NCBI GenBank assembly: GCA_937927945.1
Contig: CALEYW010000046.1
Span: 62,001-126,000, forward strand
Direction: 5' to 3'
Source of the DNA: an uncultured candidate division WPS-2 bacterium
GTDB lineage: Bacteria; Vulcanimicrobiota; Vulcanimicrobiia; Vulcanimicrobiales; Vulcanimicrobiaceae
Length of the DNA: 64,000 nucleotides
How positions within the stretch are numbered: the stretch's first letter is position 1; each line of letters starts with the position of its first letter. Below the pieces are notes generated by a model that saw only the letters and a list, made by a program, of their open reading frames with translations, searched no databases and was not told the DNA's origin. Positions 15,508 through 26,400 of the stretch are shown here, piece after piece. The translations under genes were made by a program, and so were the position numbers.

Positions 15508-18189
15508 ATGCTCCGTTCTTTCGTCCTCGCGTGCGTGCTTGCACTGCTGGGTTCCGCGGTCCCGCCGCTCGCCGCCGCCGCCCAGCCCGGACCGGCCGCC
15601 GCGCAGGAGCGCACGCTGGCGAACGGGCTGCGCATCGTCGTCATCGAGGACCACGCCGCGCCGGTCGCCCAGGTGCACATCTGGTACCGCTTCGGCGCGC
15701 TCGACGAGACGCCGGGGAAAACGGGGCTCGCGCACGCGCTCGAACACATGATGTTCCGCGGTACGGGCGACATCTCGAGCGCCGGCATCGACGACATGAC
15801 GGCTCGGCTCGGCGCGGAGGTGAACGCCGAGACCGAGAACGAGATGACCCACTTCTACTTCGTCGTGCCGGCCGATCGCGTCGAAACGATCGTCCACTTC
15901 GAGGCGGACCGCATGCGCGGGCTCAAGCTCGATCCGGCCGACTGGAATCTCGAACGCGGCGCCGTGCTCGAAGAATACGCCGAGAAGCACAGCGATCCGG
16001 TGTCGTCCTTCATCTTCGACGTGAACCAGCGCGTGTTTCCGGCTTCGCGGCTGGGCGGGACGTCGCTCGGCGAGAAGGCAGACATCGAACACGCGACCGT
16101 CGCGGACTTGCGCCGCTACTACGATGCCTGGTACCGGCCGAACAACGCGACGCTGGTCGTCTCGGGTGACGTGCACGCGGCGGACGTGTTCGATCAAGCG
16201 CAGCGCTGGTTCGGCCCGCTCGCCAAGACGCCGCTTCCCGCGCGCCGGCACTACGCGCTTGCCCCCGCGTCAGGCGTTCACTGGACGAAGACATCGGACT
16301 ATCCCTATACGATGGTCGACGAAGCCTACGCCGCACCCGGCAACGCCAAACCCTTCGAGCACGACCAGGTCCGCAACGACGTCGCGCTCGGCGCGATCTT
16401 CAACGAGCGCGGTCCGTTCCGCCACGCGCTGGTCGACAGCGGGCTCGCGCTCGCGTACGAACCGATGCCGATGGAGGACCGCCGGGCCTCCGTCATCCAC
16501 GTGCTGCTGATCGTCGCGCCGGGGCACACCGCCGCCGAAGTCCGCGCGGCATACGAAAAAACGATGGCCCACGTGCTCGCGGCCGGACTCGATCCGGAAC
16601 TCTTCTCTGCCTCGAAGCGCTCGCAGCTCGCTTCGATGACGTACGCTCGCGATTCGATCGTCGGCATCGGCACGGCGATCGGCGCGAACATGGTCTTCCC
16701 CGGCGACACGCCGCCGACGCAATTCTACGCCCTCTACAACTCGATCACGCGCGACGAGTCGACCGCGGTCGCCCGCAAGGTGTATGCGAAGCCGAGCGTC
16801 GTCGCCGTCCTGGAACCGACCGCGTTCGATCCCGCGAAGGCGAAAGCGCCGGCCGGTGTGACCTCGTCGGTGACCGACGACTTCGGCGCGCGCGTTCCGA
16901 ACGGCCCGCTGCAGCAGCCGGAATGGATGCGCGCCGCGCTCGCCAAGCCGCTCGCGCTGCGCAGCGCGGTCGACCCGGTGCTCACCACGCTGCCCAACGG
17001 AATGCGGCTGCTCGTGCAGCGGGTCGCGTCGAACCCGACCGTCTTCATCGACGGCGTCGTACGCACGTCCCCCGCGTTCGATCCGGTCGGCAAGGAAGGA
17101 GTGGGAGAGCTCACCTCATCGCTGATGCAGTGGGGCAGCGCCAAGTACAGCTACGACGCGCAGCGCAAAGTCGCCGACGACCGCGCGGCGGACCTGCAGT
17201 TCGGTCTGGCATTTTCCGCGCACGGTCGGTCCGGCGACTTCGGAGCGCTGCTCGACGTGCTCGCCGACGACGTGCGCCACCCGCTTCTGCCCGCCGACAA
17301 GTTGGCGCAGATCCGCTCGCAACTCAGCGCGTACGCGGGCAAGCAGGCACTGCAAGCCGGCTTCCACGCGCAGCGGATCTTCGACGCTGCACTCTATCCC
17401 GCCGGCGATCCGGTGCTGCGCGTGCCGAGCGCCGCGTCGTTCGACCGGCTGACCCTCGAGGACGTAGCGGCGTATCGCGCGCAATACGTGCGGCCGGATC
17501 TCGTGACGCTCGTCGTCGTCGGCGACGTCGATCCGGCCGACGTGGCGCGCCAGGTCAGTGCGCGGTTCGGCGATTGGAGCGCGGCCGGGCCGACCCCCGA
17601 CCCGCACCTGCCGCCGATCCCGCTGCCCCAGCCGCGCACGGCGCTGGTCGAAACGGCGACTCAGGAGATCAGCGTCGAGCTCGGCGCGCCCGCGGCGGCG
17701 CGGACCGCGCCGGACTACGACGCGCTCGCGCTGGCGAACGCGATCTACGGAGGCGGCTCGCTCGATACGCGGCTGTTCCGCGAGGTGCGCGAGAAGCGCG
17801 GTCTCGTCTACACGGCGGCGAGTTCGCTGAACGCCGACCGCGATCGCGGCACGTTCACCGTCTCGTTCAGCGCGGTCCCGGCGAAGATCGACGCCGCCGA
17901 GGCCCTCGTGCGCGCCGAACTCAAGCGGATGCAGGACGAGGACGTGAGCCCCGGAGAGTTGGCGCGCGCGAAGACGCGTGTGGTGGCGACGCAACTCAAC
18001 GCCGAACAGGCGACGTCCGCGATCGCGGCCGACCTCTTGCGCATCTCGCTCGACGATCTCTCGCCGTCGTACTATTCGACCCTCGCGCAACGCTATGACG
18101 GCCTGACCGCGGCAGACGTCCGCCGCGCGGCGCAGACCTATTTCCATCCCGACAACCTGGTCGGAGTCCGCATCGGTCCGCGCATCTAG
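15508..18189 (+). CDS. M16 family zinc metallopeptidase, secreted, two-domain
   Basis: An 893-residue protein with a signal peptide (MLRSFVLACVLALLGSAVPP, cleaved around AAA-QPG). The first M16 half carries the inverted zinc motif HALEH (H76, E79, H80) and the distal ligand Glu155 in LEEYAEK. The second half lacks HxxEH but has the substrate-binding EVREKRGLVYTA. This is the arrangement of pitrilysin-like or PqqL-like processing peptidases. A close paralogue lies after the intervening ftcD-like gene. The likely location is periplasmic or extracytoplasmic. Confidence 0.93.
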   Translation: MLRSFVLACVLALLGSAVPPLAAAAQPGPAAAQERTLANGLRIVVIEDHAAPVAQVHIWYRFGALDETPGKTGLAHALEHMMFRGTGDISSAGIDDMTARLGAEVNAETENEMTHFYFVVPADRVETIVHFEADRMRGLKLDPADWNLERGAVLEEYAEKHSDPVSSFIFDVNQRVFPASRLGGTSLGEKADIEHATVADLRRYYDAWYRPNNATLVVSGDVHAADVFDQAQRWFGPLAKTPLPARRHYALAPASGVHWTKTSDYPYTMVDEAYAAPGNAKPFEHDQVRNDVALGAIFNERGPFRHALVDSGLALAYEPMPMEDRRASVIHVLLIVAPGHTAAEVRAAYEKTMAHVLAAGLDPELFSASKRSQLASMTYARDSIVGIGTAIGANMVFPGDTPPTQFYALYNSITRDESTAVARKVYAKPSVVAVLEPTAFDPAKAKAPAGVTSSVTDDFGARVPNGPLQQPEWMRAALAKPLALRSAVDPVLTTLPNGMRLLVQRVASNPTVFIDGVVRTSPAFDPVGKEGVGELTSSLMQWGSAKYSYDAQRKVADDRAADLQFGLAFSAHGRSGDFGALLDVLADDVRHPLLPADKLAQIRSQLSAYAGKQALQAGFHAQRIFDAALYPAGDPVLRVPSAASFDRLTLEDVAAYRAQYVRPDLVTLVVVGDVDPADVARQVSARFGDWSAAGPTPDPHLPPIPLPQPRTALVETATQEISVELGAPAAARTAPDYDALALANAIYGGGSLDTRLFREVREKRGLVYTAASSLNADRDRGTFTVSFSAVPAKIDAAEALVRAELKRMQDEDVSPGELARAKTRVVATQLNAEQATSAIAADLLRISLDDLSPSYYSTLAQRYDGLTAADVRRAAQTYFHPDNLVGVRIGPRI

Positions 18190-18195
18190 CAGGCT

Positions 18196-19068
18196 GTGAC
18201 GCCCGCGTTCGAGTTCGAGATCGTACCGAACCTCAGCGAGGGGCGCGATCTCGAGGTGATCGCCGCCTGCGTCGCGGCGATGGAGGCGGAGGGCGCGCGG
18301 GTCGTGCACCAGACCAGCGACCCGCTGCACAACCGCAGCGTGATCACCGCCGTCGGGCGCGCCTCGCAGGTCGTCGCGGCGGCGGTCGCGTTGGCTCGCG
18401 TCGCGCGCGATCGGATCGACGTACGCGAACATCGCGGCGCGCACCCGCGGATCGGCGCGCTCGACGTACTGCCGTTCGTTCCGCTCGGCGAGGCGCGGCT
18501 CGACGATGCGGTGACCCTGGCGCACCGGGCGGCGGCGCGGATCTGGCGCGAAGTCGGCGTACCGGCATATCTGTACGGGGCGGCTGCGTCCGCGCCGCAA
18601 CGCGAACACCTCGCCGAAATCCGGCGGGGCGAGTTCGAGGGCCTCAGGGCACGGCTGCTCGGCGACGAGGGGTGGCAGTTCGACTACGGCGACGCCGCTC
18701 ATCCGTCGGCTGGGGCGATCGCCGTCGGTGCGCGGCCGTTCCTCATCGCGTTCAACGTCGAACTGGCGAGCGGAGACCTTGCGCTCGCCCGGCGCATCGC
18801 CCGCACGCTGCGCGGCTCCAGCGGCGGCTTGCGGACGCTCAAATGCCTTGGACTGCGGCTCGGCGCCGACCGGGTTCAGGTATCGTGCAACGTGACCGAC
18901 GTCGACGCGGTCCCGCTCTATCGCGTGACCGAACTGGTCCGGCGTGCCGCCGCGCGGGCGGGCGTCTCGATCGCCCGCAGCGAGCTGATCGGCCTCGCGC
19001 CGTATCGAGCGATCGAGCGCGTCGCCCACGCCTACGCCGCGGCGGAGAATCGCGCCGCTCCTCAGTAG
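18196..19068 (+). CDS. ftcD: Glutamate formimidoyltransferase (FtcD N-terminal family)
   Basis: A 290-residue protein starting at a GTG. Family motifs are IVPNLSEGRD, DPLHNRSVIT, REHRGAHPRIGALDVLPFVP (which contains the catalytic histidine) and PAYLYGAAA. The enzyme moves a formimino group from formiminoglutamate to tetrahydrofolate in histidine breakdown. The C-terminal cyclodeaminase domain of bifunctional FTCD is absent and no hut genes are nearby. It sits 6 bases after one M16 peptidase and 9 bases before another. Confidence 0.92.
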   Translation: MTPAFEFEIVPNLSEGRDLEVIAACVAAMEAEGARVVHQTSDPLHNRSVITAVGRASQVVAAAVALARVARDRIDVREHRGAHPRIGALDVLPFVPLGEARLDDAVTLAHRAAARIWREVGVPAYLYGAAASAPQREHLAEIRRGEFEGLRARLLGDEGWQFDYGDAAHPSAGAIAVGARPFLIAFNVELASGDLALARRIARTLRGSSGGLRTLKCLGLRLGADRVQVSCNVTDVDAVPLYRVTELVRRAAARAGVSIARSELIGLAPYRAIERVAHAYAAAENRAAPQ

Positions 19069-19077
19069 TCACCGCGG

Positions 19078-21768
19078 ATGATCCTTCGCCGCATCGCCGC
19101 CGCCGTCGCGGCCGCGATCTTGGCGTGCGCTTCCGCGACCCCCGGTCGCGCCGCGACGCTCACCCCGAACGTTTCGGCCCACGTCGAGACATTGCCGAAC
19201 GGCCTGCGGGTCGTCGTCGTCGAGGATCACGCCGCGCCGGTGGCCGTCGTCAACGTGTGGTACCGGTTCGGTGCGGCGTACGAGACGCCGGGCAAAACGG
19301 GGTTGGCGCACGCCCTCGAACACATGATGTTTCGCGGCACGCACGATCTGTCGTCGTCGGGGCTCGACGACTGGGGAGCGCGGCTGAGCGCGACGGTCAA
19401 CGCGCAGACGACGAGCGAGTTCACCCGGTTCGATCTCACCCTGCCGGCCGATCGCGTCGACGCTGCGCTGCACCTCGAATCCGACCGGATGCACGACCTC
19501 AAGCTCGATCCGGCAGATTGGGACAAAGAGCGCGGCGCGGTGCTGCAAGAGTGGGCGCAAGATTACAGCAATCCCCTCTTCACGCTCGGCACCGGGCTGC
19601 AGGAAAAACTCTATCCCAACTCACCGCTCGGCAAGAGTACGCTCGGCGTACGCGCCGACATCGAGCAGGCGACCGTTGCCGACCTGCGCGCTTACTACGA
19701 AATGTGGTACGTGCCCAACAACGCGACGGTCGTCGTGACCGGCGACGTCGATCCGCAGGCGGTCTTGGCGTCGGCACGCCGCTGGTTCGGTCCGCTGGCG
19801 CCGCGCCCGTTACCCGCGGTCACCCTCCAGCGGCCGAAGGCCGCGAGCGGGATCGTCACCCGCTTCAGAGGCGACTATCCGTTCACCGTCGTCGATCTGG
19901 CCTATGCGGCACCGCCCGTCAGCGGCGCGACGGAAGCCGAGAGCCTGCGCGCGCTGATCGCGCTGATCGCAATGCAGAATCCGCGCGGCCCGTTTCGGCG
20001 CGAACTCGTCGACAGCGGCCTGACGCTGACCTTCGGGATGCAGCCCGCGCTCGAGCGCGACGTCGCGACCTTCCACGCGTTTCTCATCGTCGCGCCGGGA
20101 CATAGCGCCGAAGCGGCGGCGAAGGCCTTCCGCGCAACCGTCGCCGCGACGCTGGCGCGAGGCATCGACCCGGACTACGTCGCCGCCGCGAAGCGCAGCG
20201 CGCTCACCGGCCTCGTGTACGCAGGCGACTCGATCTCCGGACTCGCCGCCATCTACGGTGGCGCGTACGCGTTTCCCGGCGACCGCGATCCGAGCACCTT
20301 CGCCGCCGACATCGACGCGGTGACGACGAACCAGGTGAACGCGGTCGCGCGCCGCGTGTTTGCCGCGCCGAACGCCGACGCGATCCTCGAACCGACGACG
20401 ACCGATCCGAACCGGGCCAAGCCGCTCGCCGATCTCGGCAATACCGTGAGCGATGCGTTCGGCGGCCGCGCCCCCGACGGCCCGCTCGTGCAGCCGCAGT
20501 GGATGCGCGACGACCTCGCCCGGCCGCTGGCGCTACGCAGCCGCGTGGCGCCGATCGAGACGACGCTGCCGAACGGCCTGCACCTGCTCGTGCAGCGGGT
20601 CGCCGACAACCCGACCGTCTTCATCGCCGGGTCGATGCGGCGCTCCGCGACGTTCGAGCCGGCCGGCAAAGAGGGCGTGGCGGCGATCGCCTCGACGCTG
20701 ATGGCGTACGGCAGCGCGCGGTACGACTACACCGCGCAGCATCGGCTCGCCGACGATTCCGGCGCGCAGCTGCGCTTCGGCTCCAACTTCGGCGGGCACG
20801 GTTTGGCGCGCGACTTTCCGGCCCTCCTCGAGGCGCTCGCCGACGACGTGCGCCGTCCGCAGCTGCCGCGCGACCGTTTCACGCTGATCCGCGAGTCGAG
20901 TCTGAACGCGATCGGCCGCCGTACGATCGATTCGGCGTACCGCGCGCAGCGCGCGTTTGCCGAAGCGCTCTATCCGGCCGACGACCCGGCGCTGCGCGAA
21001 TCGACGCCGCGCTCGCTCGGCTCCATCACGATCGAGGACGTGCGCTCGTTCGCGGCGCGCTACGACCGTCCCGATCTGACCACGCTGGTGGTCGTCGGCG
21101 ACATCGATCCCGAGGCGGTTCGCGCGAGCGTCGTGCGCGCCTTCGGCGACTGGCGCGCCGCCGGCCCGCGACCCGATGCGCACCTCGCACCGATCCCGCT
21201 CCCGGCGGCGGTCCGCAAGCTGGTCGAAACCGCGAGCCAGGACGTCACCGTGCAGCTCGGTCAGCCCGCGCCAGCCGACGGCGCCGCCGACGCCGACGCC
21301 TTCTTGATCGCCGATGCCTTGCTCGACGATCAATCGTTCGCGAGCCGGCTGTTTCTTGAAGCGCGCGAGAAGCGCGGCTTGGTGTACAGCATCGGGACGA
21401 CGTATTCGTCGAGCGCCGATCGCGGCACGTGGACGGCGACGTTTCGCGCGGTCCCCGCCAAGGTCGACGCGGCAGCGGCGGTCGTCCGCGACCAGCTCCG
21501 GCGCTTGCAGAACGAACCGGTCCCGCTCGAGGAACTGCGCCGCTGCGAGACGCGCCAGGCGGCACGTACGATCCTCCAAGAGCAAGCCACCGCGACGATC
21601 GCGAGCGATCTGATGACGATCGGAACGCAAGCGTACGCGGCGAATTACTACGCGACGCTCGCCGAGCGGTTCGCGCGCGTCTCGCCGGCGGACGTTCAGC
21701 GCGCGGCGCGCACGTACTTCCATCCCGAGCGTCTCGTCGAAGTGCGGACGGGGCCGAAGGCCTCATAA
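19078..21768 (+). CDS. M16 family zinc metallopeptidase, secreted, paralogue
   Basis: An 896-residue secreted peptidase that matches its neighbour upstream along the whole length. Shared features are a signal peptide, PNGLRVVVVEDHAAPVAVVN, the zinc motif HALEH (H78, E81, H82), LKLDPADWDKERGAVLQEWA with the third ligand, and the second-half EAREKRGLVYSIG. The two genes arose by duplication. Differences are concentrated in the substrate-side loops, so they may have different targets. The stop is followed by a short gap and a small hypothetical gene. Confidence 0.93.
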   Translation: MILRRIAAAVAAAILACASATPGRAATLTPNVSAHVETLPNGLRVVVVEDHAAPVAVVNVWYRFGAAYETPGKTGLAHALEHMMFRGTHDLSSSGLDDWGARLSATVNAQTTSEFTRFDLTLPADRVDAALHLESDRMHDLKLDPADWDKERGAVLQEWAQDYSNPLFTLGTGLQEKLYPNSPLGKSTLGVRADIEQATVADLRAYYEMWYVPNNATVVVTGDVDPQAVLASARRWFGPLAPRPLPAVTLQRPKAASGIVTRFRGDYPFTVVDLAYAAPPVSGATEAESLRALIALIAMQNPRGPFRRELVDSGLTLTFGMQPALERDVATFHAFLIVAPGHSAEAAAKAFRATVAATLARGIDPDYVAAAKRSALTGLVYAGDSISGLAAIYGGAYAFPGDRDPSTFAADIDAVTTNQVNAVARRVFAAPNADAILEPTTTDPNRAKPLADLGNTVSDAFGGRAPDGPLVQPQWMRDDLARPLALRSRVAPIETTLPNGLHLLVQRVADNPTVFIAGSMRRSATFEPAGKEGVAAIASTLMAYGSARYDYTAQHRLADDSGAQLRFGSNFGGHGLARDFPALLEALADDVRRPQLPRDRFTLIRESSLNAIGRRTIDSAYRAQRAFAEALYPADDPALRESTPRSLGSITIEDVRSFAARYDRPDLTTLVVVGDIDPEAVRASVVRAFGDWRAAGPRPDAHLAPIPLPAAVRKLVETASQDVTVQLGQPAPADGAADADAFLIADALLDDQSFASRLFLEAREKRGLVYSIGTTYSSSADRGTWTATFRAVPAKVDAAAAVVRDQLRRLQNEPVPLEELRRCETRQAARTILQEQATATIASDLMTIGTQAYAANYYATLAERFARVSPADVQRAARTYFHPERLVEVRTGPKAS

Positions 21769-21821
21769 CCACAACACCGTCGCGCGCGGGACCCGGAACG
21801 GGGCGGAACGAATCCAATCGC

Positions 21822-22052
21822 GTGGACGAGTTGCAGCGCATCCTCGACGAGGATGCCGAACGGACGGCCCGGCGCGTGCTGCGCCGCCATAAGTTCGGAC
21901 GGCTGAGCGACCGGCGGATCATCACCCTGCTCCGTCCGCACGCGGACGCATCAGGTTTGTCCGACGTGCGCGACCGGCAGCTGTTGGATTTGTGGTTCGT
22001 GGCGTTCGCGCGCCACGTCGAGCGTTTGCGCGGACCGAGCACCTCGAGCTGA
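21822..22052 (+). CDS. Small charged hypothetical protein
   Basis: A 76-residue reading frame from a GTG, beginning VDELQRILDEDAERTARRVL and ending GPSTSS. It is predicted to be all helical and rich in Arg, Asp and Leu, and FGRLSDRRIITLLRPHADA could form a helix-turn-helix-like pair. GC-rich third positions agree with coding. There is no Shine-Dalgarno sequence at normal distance, so the start is uncertain. I do not recognise the family. Confidence 0.5.
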   Translation: MDELQRILDEDAERTARRVLRRHKFGRLSDRRIITLLRPHADASGLSDVRDRQLLDLWFVAFARHVERLRGPSTSS

Positions 22053-22097
22053 CGCCGGGCGAGACGCTTTTGAGACGCCGCCTCCTTAGGCTGGGCG

Positions 22098-22119
22098 GAG
22101 CGGGACTTGGAGCCCGCTC
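22098..22119 (+). promoter_or_regulatory. Hairpin in the leader of the DUF1059 gene
   Basis: GAGCGGG and CCCGCTC flank an 8-base loop, giving a perfect 7-bp stem about 23 bases before the DUF1059 start codon. No T-run follows, so it is not a standard terminator. It may be a leader structure. Confidence 0.3.
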
Positions 22120-22142
22120 ACCCACGCCCCAGGAGGCGCGCC

Positions 22143-22349
22143 ATGGCCACTACATCCGCCAAGACAACCATCCGCAAGTATGTCGACTGCCGCGAATTTC
22201 CGAGCGAGAACAACTGCTCGCTGAAGATCTCCGGGACCCAAGAGGAAGTGCTGACCGCGGCCGTCCAGCACGCCGTCGCCAGCCACGGCCACAAGGACGA
22301 GGCGGAACTGCGCGAGTTGCTCCGCTCCGCGCTGCGGGACGAACGCTGA
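22143..22349 (+). CDS. DUF1059 family small protein
   Basis: A 68-residue protein with a near-perfect ribosome binding site (AGGAGG, 7 bases ahead of the ATG). KYVDCREFPSENNCSLKISG and AAVQHAVASHGHKDEAEL match DUF1059, a small ferredoxin-like fold family often found beside stress or regulatory genes. Its function is unknown. The stop shares a base with the start of the methyltransferase gene, so the two are probably co-translated. Confidence 0.88.
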   Translation: MATTSAKTTIRKYVDCREFPSENNCSLKISGTQEEVLTAAVQHAVASHGHKDEAELRELLRSALRDER

Positions 22350-23431
22350 TGTCCGCCACCGCTTCGGTACCAGCCCGCATCGACGAGGCGAAAGCGAACG
22401 CGTTCCTCGGCAAGATGCTCGGCGACGTCGGCGCGACCCTCAGCGGCGCGCTCGTGATCATCGGCGATCGGCTCGGACTGTACCGCGCGCTCGCGCAGCA
22501 CGGCCCGATGACCTCGGAGACGCTCGCCCAGAAGACCGGCACGCACGAACGCTACGTTCGCGAATGGCTGGCGAATCAGGCAGCCAGCGGATACCTCGAG
22601 TACGATCGGCAAACGAAACACTTCACGCTGCCGCCCGAACACCAGGCCGAGCTCGCCGACGAGTCGAGCCCGGTGCTGCTGTGCGGTCTCTACCAGATCG
22701 CCCAAACGATGTTCGTCGACGAACCGCACATCACCGAAGCGTTCCGCTCCGGCGGCGGCTTCGGCTGGCACGAGCACGACGAGCGGCTCTTCGGCGCGAC
22801 GGAACGCTTCTTCCGGCCGGGCTACAACGCGCATCTGGTGGCGCAGTGGATCCCGGCGCTCGACGGTGTCGAAGCGAAACTGCGCGCGGGCGCGCAGGTC
22901 GCAGACGTCGGCTGCGGCCTCGGCACGTCGACCATCGTCATGGCGCGCGCGTATCCGAAATCGACGTTCGTCGGCTACGACTACCACGACGGCTCGATCG
23001 CCGCGGCGCGCGAAGCCGCCGCGAAGGCCGGCGTCGCCGACCGGGTCCGCTTCGAGGTCGCCTCGGCACAGACGTTCCCCGGTTCCGGCTACGACTTCAT
23101 CGCCTGCTTCGATTGCATCCACGACATGGGCGACCCGGCCGGCGCGGCCGCGCACATTCGCGCCGCGCTCAAGCCGGACGGGACGTTCATGATGGTCGAA
23201 CCGTTCGCCAACGACGATCTCGGCGACAACCTCAATCCGGTCGGCCGGGTGTACTACGCGGCGTCGACGATCTTGTGCACGCCGTCGTCGCTCTCGCAGG
23301 ACGTCGGGTTGGGCTTGGGCGCGCAAGCGGGCGAAGCGCGGATGCGCGAGATCTTCACCGGCGCCGGCTTCGCGCAGTTCCGGCGCGCGACCGAGACGCC
23401 GTTCAACCTGATCTTCGAGGCGCGTCCCTAG
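22349..23431 (+). CDS. SAM-dependent methyltransferase with N-terminal winged helix
   Basis: A 360-residue class I methyltransferase. The N-terminal 110 residues form a winged-helix/dimerisation domain (DRLGLYRAL, YVREWLANQAASGYL). The SAM site is VADVGCGLGTSTI at about residues 186-198, followed by FVGYDYHDGSI, and FDCIHDMGDP occupies the post-II position. The layout resembles small-molecule methyltransferases. The substrate is unknown; the family often lacks the catalytic pair of O-methyltransferases. The stop TAG overlaps the stop of the convergent regulator, the two sharing the palindrome CTAG. Confidence 0.85.
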   Translation: MSATASVPARIDEAKANAFLGKMLGDVGATLSGALVIIGDRLGLYRALAQHGPMTSETLAQKTGTHERYVREWLANQAASGYLEYDRQTKHFTLPPEHQAELADESSPVLLCGLYQIAQTMFVDEPHITEAFRSGGGFGWHEHDERLFGATERFFRPGYNAHLVAQWIPALDGVEAKLRAGAQVADVGCGLGTSTIVMARAYPKSTFVGYDYHDGSIAAAREAAAKAGVADRVRFEVASAQTFPGSGYDFIACFDCIHDMGDPAGAAAHIRAALKPDGTFMMVEPFANDDLGDNLNPVGRVYYAASTILCTPSSLSQDVGLGLGAQAGEARMREIFTGAGFAQFRRATETPFNLIFEARP

Positions 23432-26400
23432 CGGACCAGCGCCGCATCGGCGACGGCGCGGTTGAACGGAAGCGCCAGATACGCAGCGCGCGTCGCCGCA
23501 TCATCGATCGCAGCGGCGCGCGTGCGCATGACTGACGCGGCTTGGCGGATGAGCCGCCCGGCCGCGTCGATCCGGCCCGCCGCGCGCTCGACCTGGGCCG
23601 CGGTCCACAGCCATTCCGTCGGCTGCGGCGGCAATTTCGGATTCTCGTCGTAGAGGGCGAGCAGTTCGCTCACGGCGGTCTCCGCCGCGCCGACGTCGGC
23701 GCTGCGCAGATACGCCAGAGCGAGCGCGCACAGGTTGTCGCCCAGTCGCGGCGTGCTGCCGGCCGGACGCCGTAATTCGACGCCGCGCCGCAGGTTCGCG
23801 ACCGCGTCGGCGAGCGCGCCGAGTTCGCACTGCGCGAACCCGAGTGTTCCGAGCGCTGCCGACTCGAGCGGCTGCGAGCGGATCTCACGCGCGATGGCGA
23901 GCGCGGTCTGGGCGGCGGCGCACGCCGCTGCGAACTCGCCGCGCAGGCGCAGGCAGTAGCTCGTATCGATCCGTTCGACGCAGGCGACCCAGCGGAACCC
24001 GATCTCGGCGGCGATCTCGCGTGCCCGCGCGTAGAACTCGATCGCGCGATCCAACAGGCCGAGCTCCGTGTGGAACAAGCCGAGGTCGACGGAGATGCTC
24101 GCGACCCCGACGCGATGATCGATCCGCTCGTAGATCTCGAGCGCGCGGCGGTACGCCGACTCCGCTTCGGCGACGGCGAACGTCGTGACGTGCCCGTTGG
24201 CGATCGTATGCAGCGCCAGCGCTTCGCCCTCGCGGTCGCCGATCGCGCAGCTGAGGTCGTGCGCTTCGACGGCGAACGCCGACATCGCGGCGTAGTCCTG
24301 CTGCGTCAACGCGGCGCGCGCGAACGCCATGAGCGTGCGGACCCAAGCGCTTTGGTTCCCCTCGAGCTGCACCGCCGCGCGCAGATCGGCCAATGCCGCC
24401 CGCGCTTCCGGGAGCCGGCCTTCGTAGATGAACGTGTCGGCGAGTGCCAATCGCGCCTTGAAGTGCGTGCCGCGATCGCCGGACCCGCCTGCGAGGGCGA
24501 TCAATCGTGCGAACGCGCTGCGCGATCCCTCGAACTCGTTGACGGTTCGCAGATACCGCGCTTCCGCTTCGAGCGCGCGCGCTTGCCAGCGCGGATCGCC
24601 CGACCGGCGAACGCGCCGCTGCAGCAGCCGCAGCAGCACGCGCTCGCGGCGCACGTCGCTGATCACGTTGGTGAGCTCCAGCCGCCGCTCGAGCACCGCG
24701 CAGATCGCGTCGTCGTCGCCCAACGTCCGAGCGAGCCCGGCCAGGTGCTCGAGGGCGCGCGCCTGGAGGTCGCGATCGCCCCGGGCGGAGGCGATACTCT
24801 CGCGCAGCAGCAGCGCCTCGAAGCGGAGCCGCGATTCCTGCGCGAGCTCGAGCGCGCGCGTGAGGTGGGCCGCCGCCTCGTCGTGGGCGTGCACCGCATC
24901 GGCCCGGCGCGCTGCTGCGAGGTACTCTTGCGCCGCGAGTTCCGGCTCACCGCCGCGATCCCAGTGCAGCGCGATCTCGGCCGCGACGTCGTCGCGCGCC
25001 TCTCGATACAGCTCCGTCATCACGTGTGCGACGCGGCGATGCCGGCGCACGCGCGCCGCGTCCGGAATCGCGTCGTACACGACGGCGGCGATCAAGTGGT
25101 GCGTGAAGGCAAAGTCGAAGCCCGCCCGCGTCCCCGCTTCGCCGACCAATCGCCGATCGACGAGTTCGCCCAGCGCGTCGAGCACGGTCGCTTCCGTCCA
25201 CCCGGTCACTTCGCGCAGCAGCTCGGCGTCGAATGCGCGCCCGACGACCGCCGCCACTTCGGCGAGCGAACGCGAACGATCGTTCAGCCGGGCCAGGCGC
25301 GAAGCGAGCGCGCCGCGCACCGCCGGCGGCACCGCTTCCTCGGGGGTCGCCTCGAACGTCCAGCGCCGGTCGACGATCCGCAACGCCCCGGACTCGCTCA
25401 GATCGCGCAGCATCTCGCCGAGCACGAACGGGTTCCCTTCGCTGCGCTCGTGCAAAACGCCCGCGAGGGCCGCCGCATCGTCCGAGTCGGCCAGCGCGCG
25501 CACCAGCTCCTCGACCGCTTCGCCGGGCAGCCGCGCGAGCGCGACGTGAACGGCAGCGCCGCCTCGTTCGAGCCGGCGCCGCACGCCACGCAGCCCGTGG
25601 GTCAAGCCGAGCTCGTCCTCGCGGTACGTCGCGACGATCAGGACCCGCGCGGCACGCACGCGGCACGCGAGGTGCTCGAGCAGCGCGAACGTCGCGGCGC
25701 CGGCCCAGTGCAGATCTTCGAGCACGAGCACGATCGGACGGCGGACCGCCAGCGCCTCCCAGAAGTTGACGTACGACTCGAAGAGCCGCAGCCGTTCGCG
25801 TGCCGAATCGACGGCGGGCAGCGCCGGCAAGTCGGCGACATGGTCGGCCATCGAGTGGCTCAGCGAAGCCAGCGCGCTCAACCAGACCGGGTCGACGCGC
25901 ACCGTCGACGCGAGTGGTGCGGCGGCGCGCACCAAGGCCGCGTGCGGCTGGTACGGCACCGCCTCCGGAAAACTCGCCGCGGCGCCGTAGACGAGCGCGC
26001 CCGCCGCTTCGCAGACGGAGGTCAACTCGCGCACGAGCCGCGACTTCCCGACGCCCGCTTCGCCGCCGAGCAACACCAGAGAGCCGGTTCCGGTCGCCGC
26101 CGACTCCCAGTGCCGGCGCAGCGCGCCGAGTTCTCGCGCCCGGCCGCAGAACGGCAGGAGCTGCGGCGCTGCATCGGAGTCCGGCCGCGCTGCGTCCGGC
26201 GCGGCTTCGCGCGAACCGTCGTCGCGCAGGATCGCCGTATACACCGCTACGGTTTCTGCCATCGGTTCGGCACCGAGCTCGTCGCGCAGCGTCTGCGCGA
26301 ATCGCTCGTATTCGGCGATGGCGCCCGCGCGGTCGCCGAGGTCGTAGCGGCTGAGCACGAGCGCGCGCAGCGTGTCTTCACGCCATGGATCGTCCGCGAG

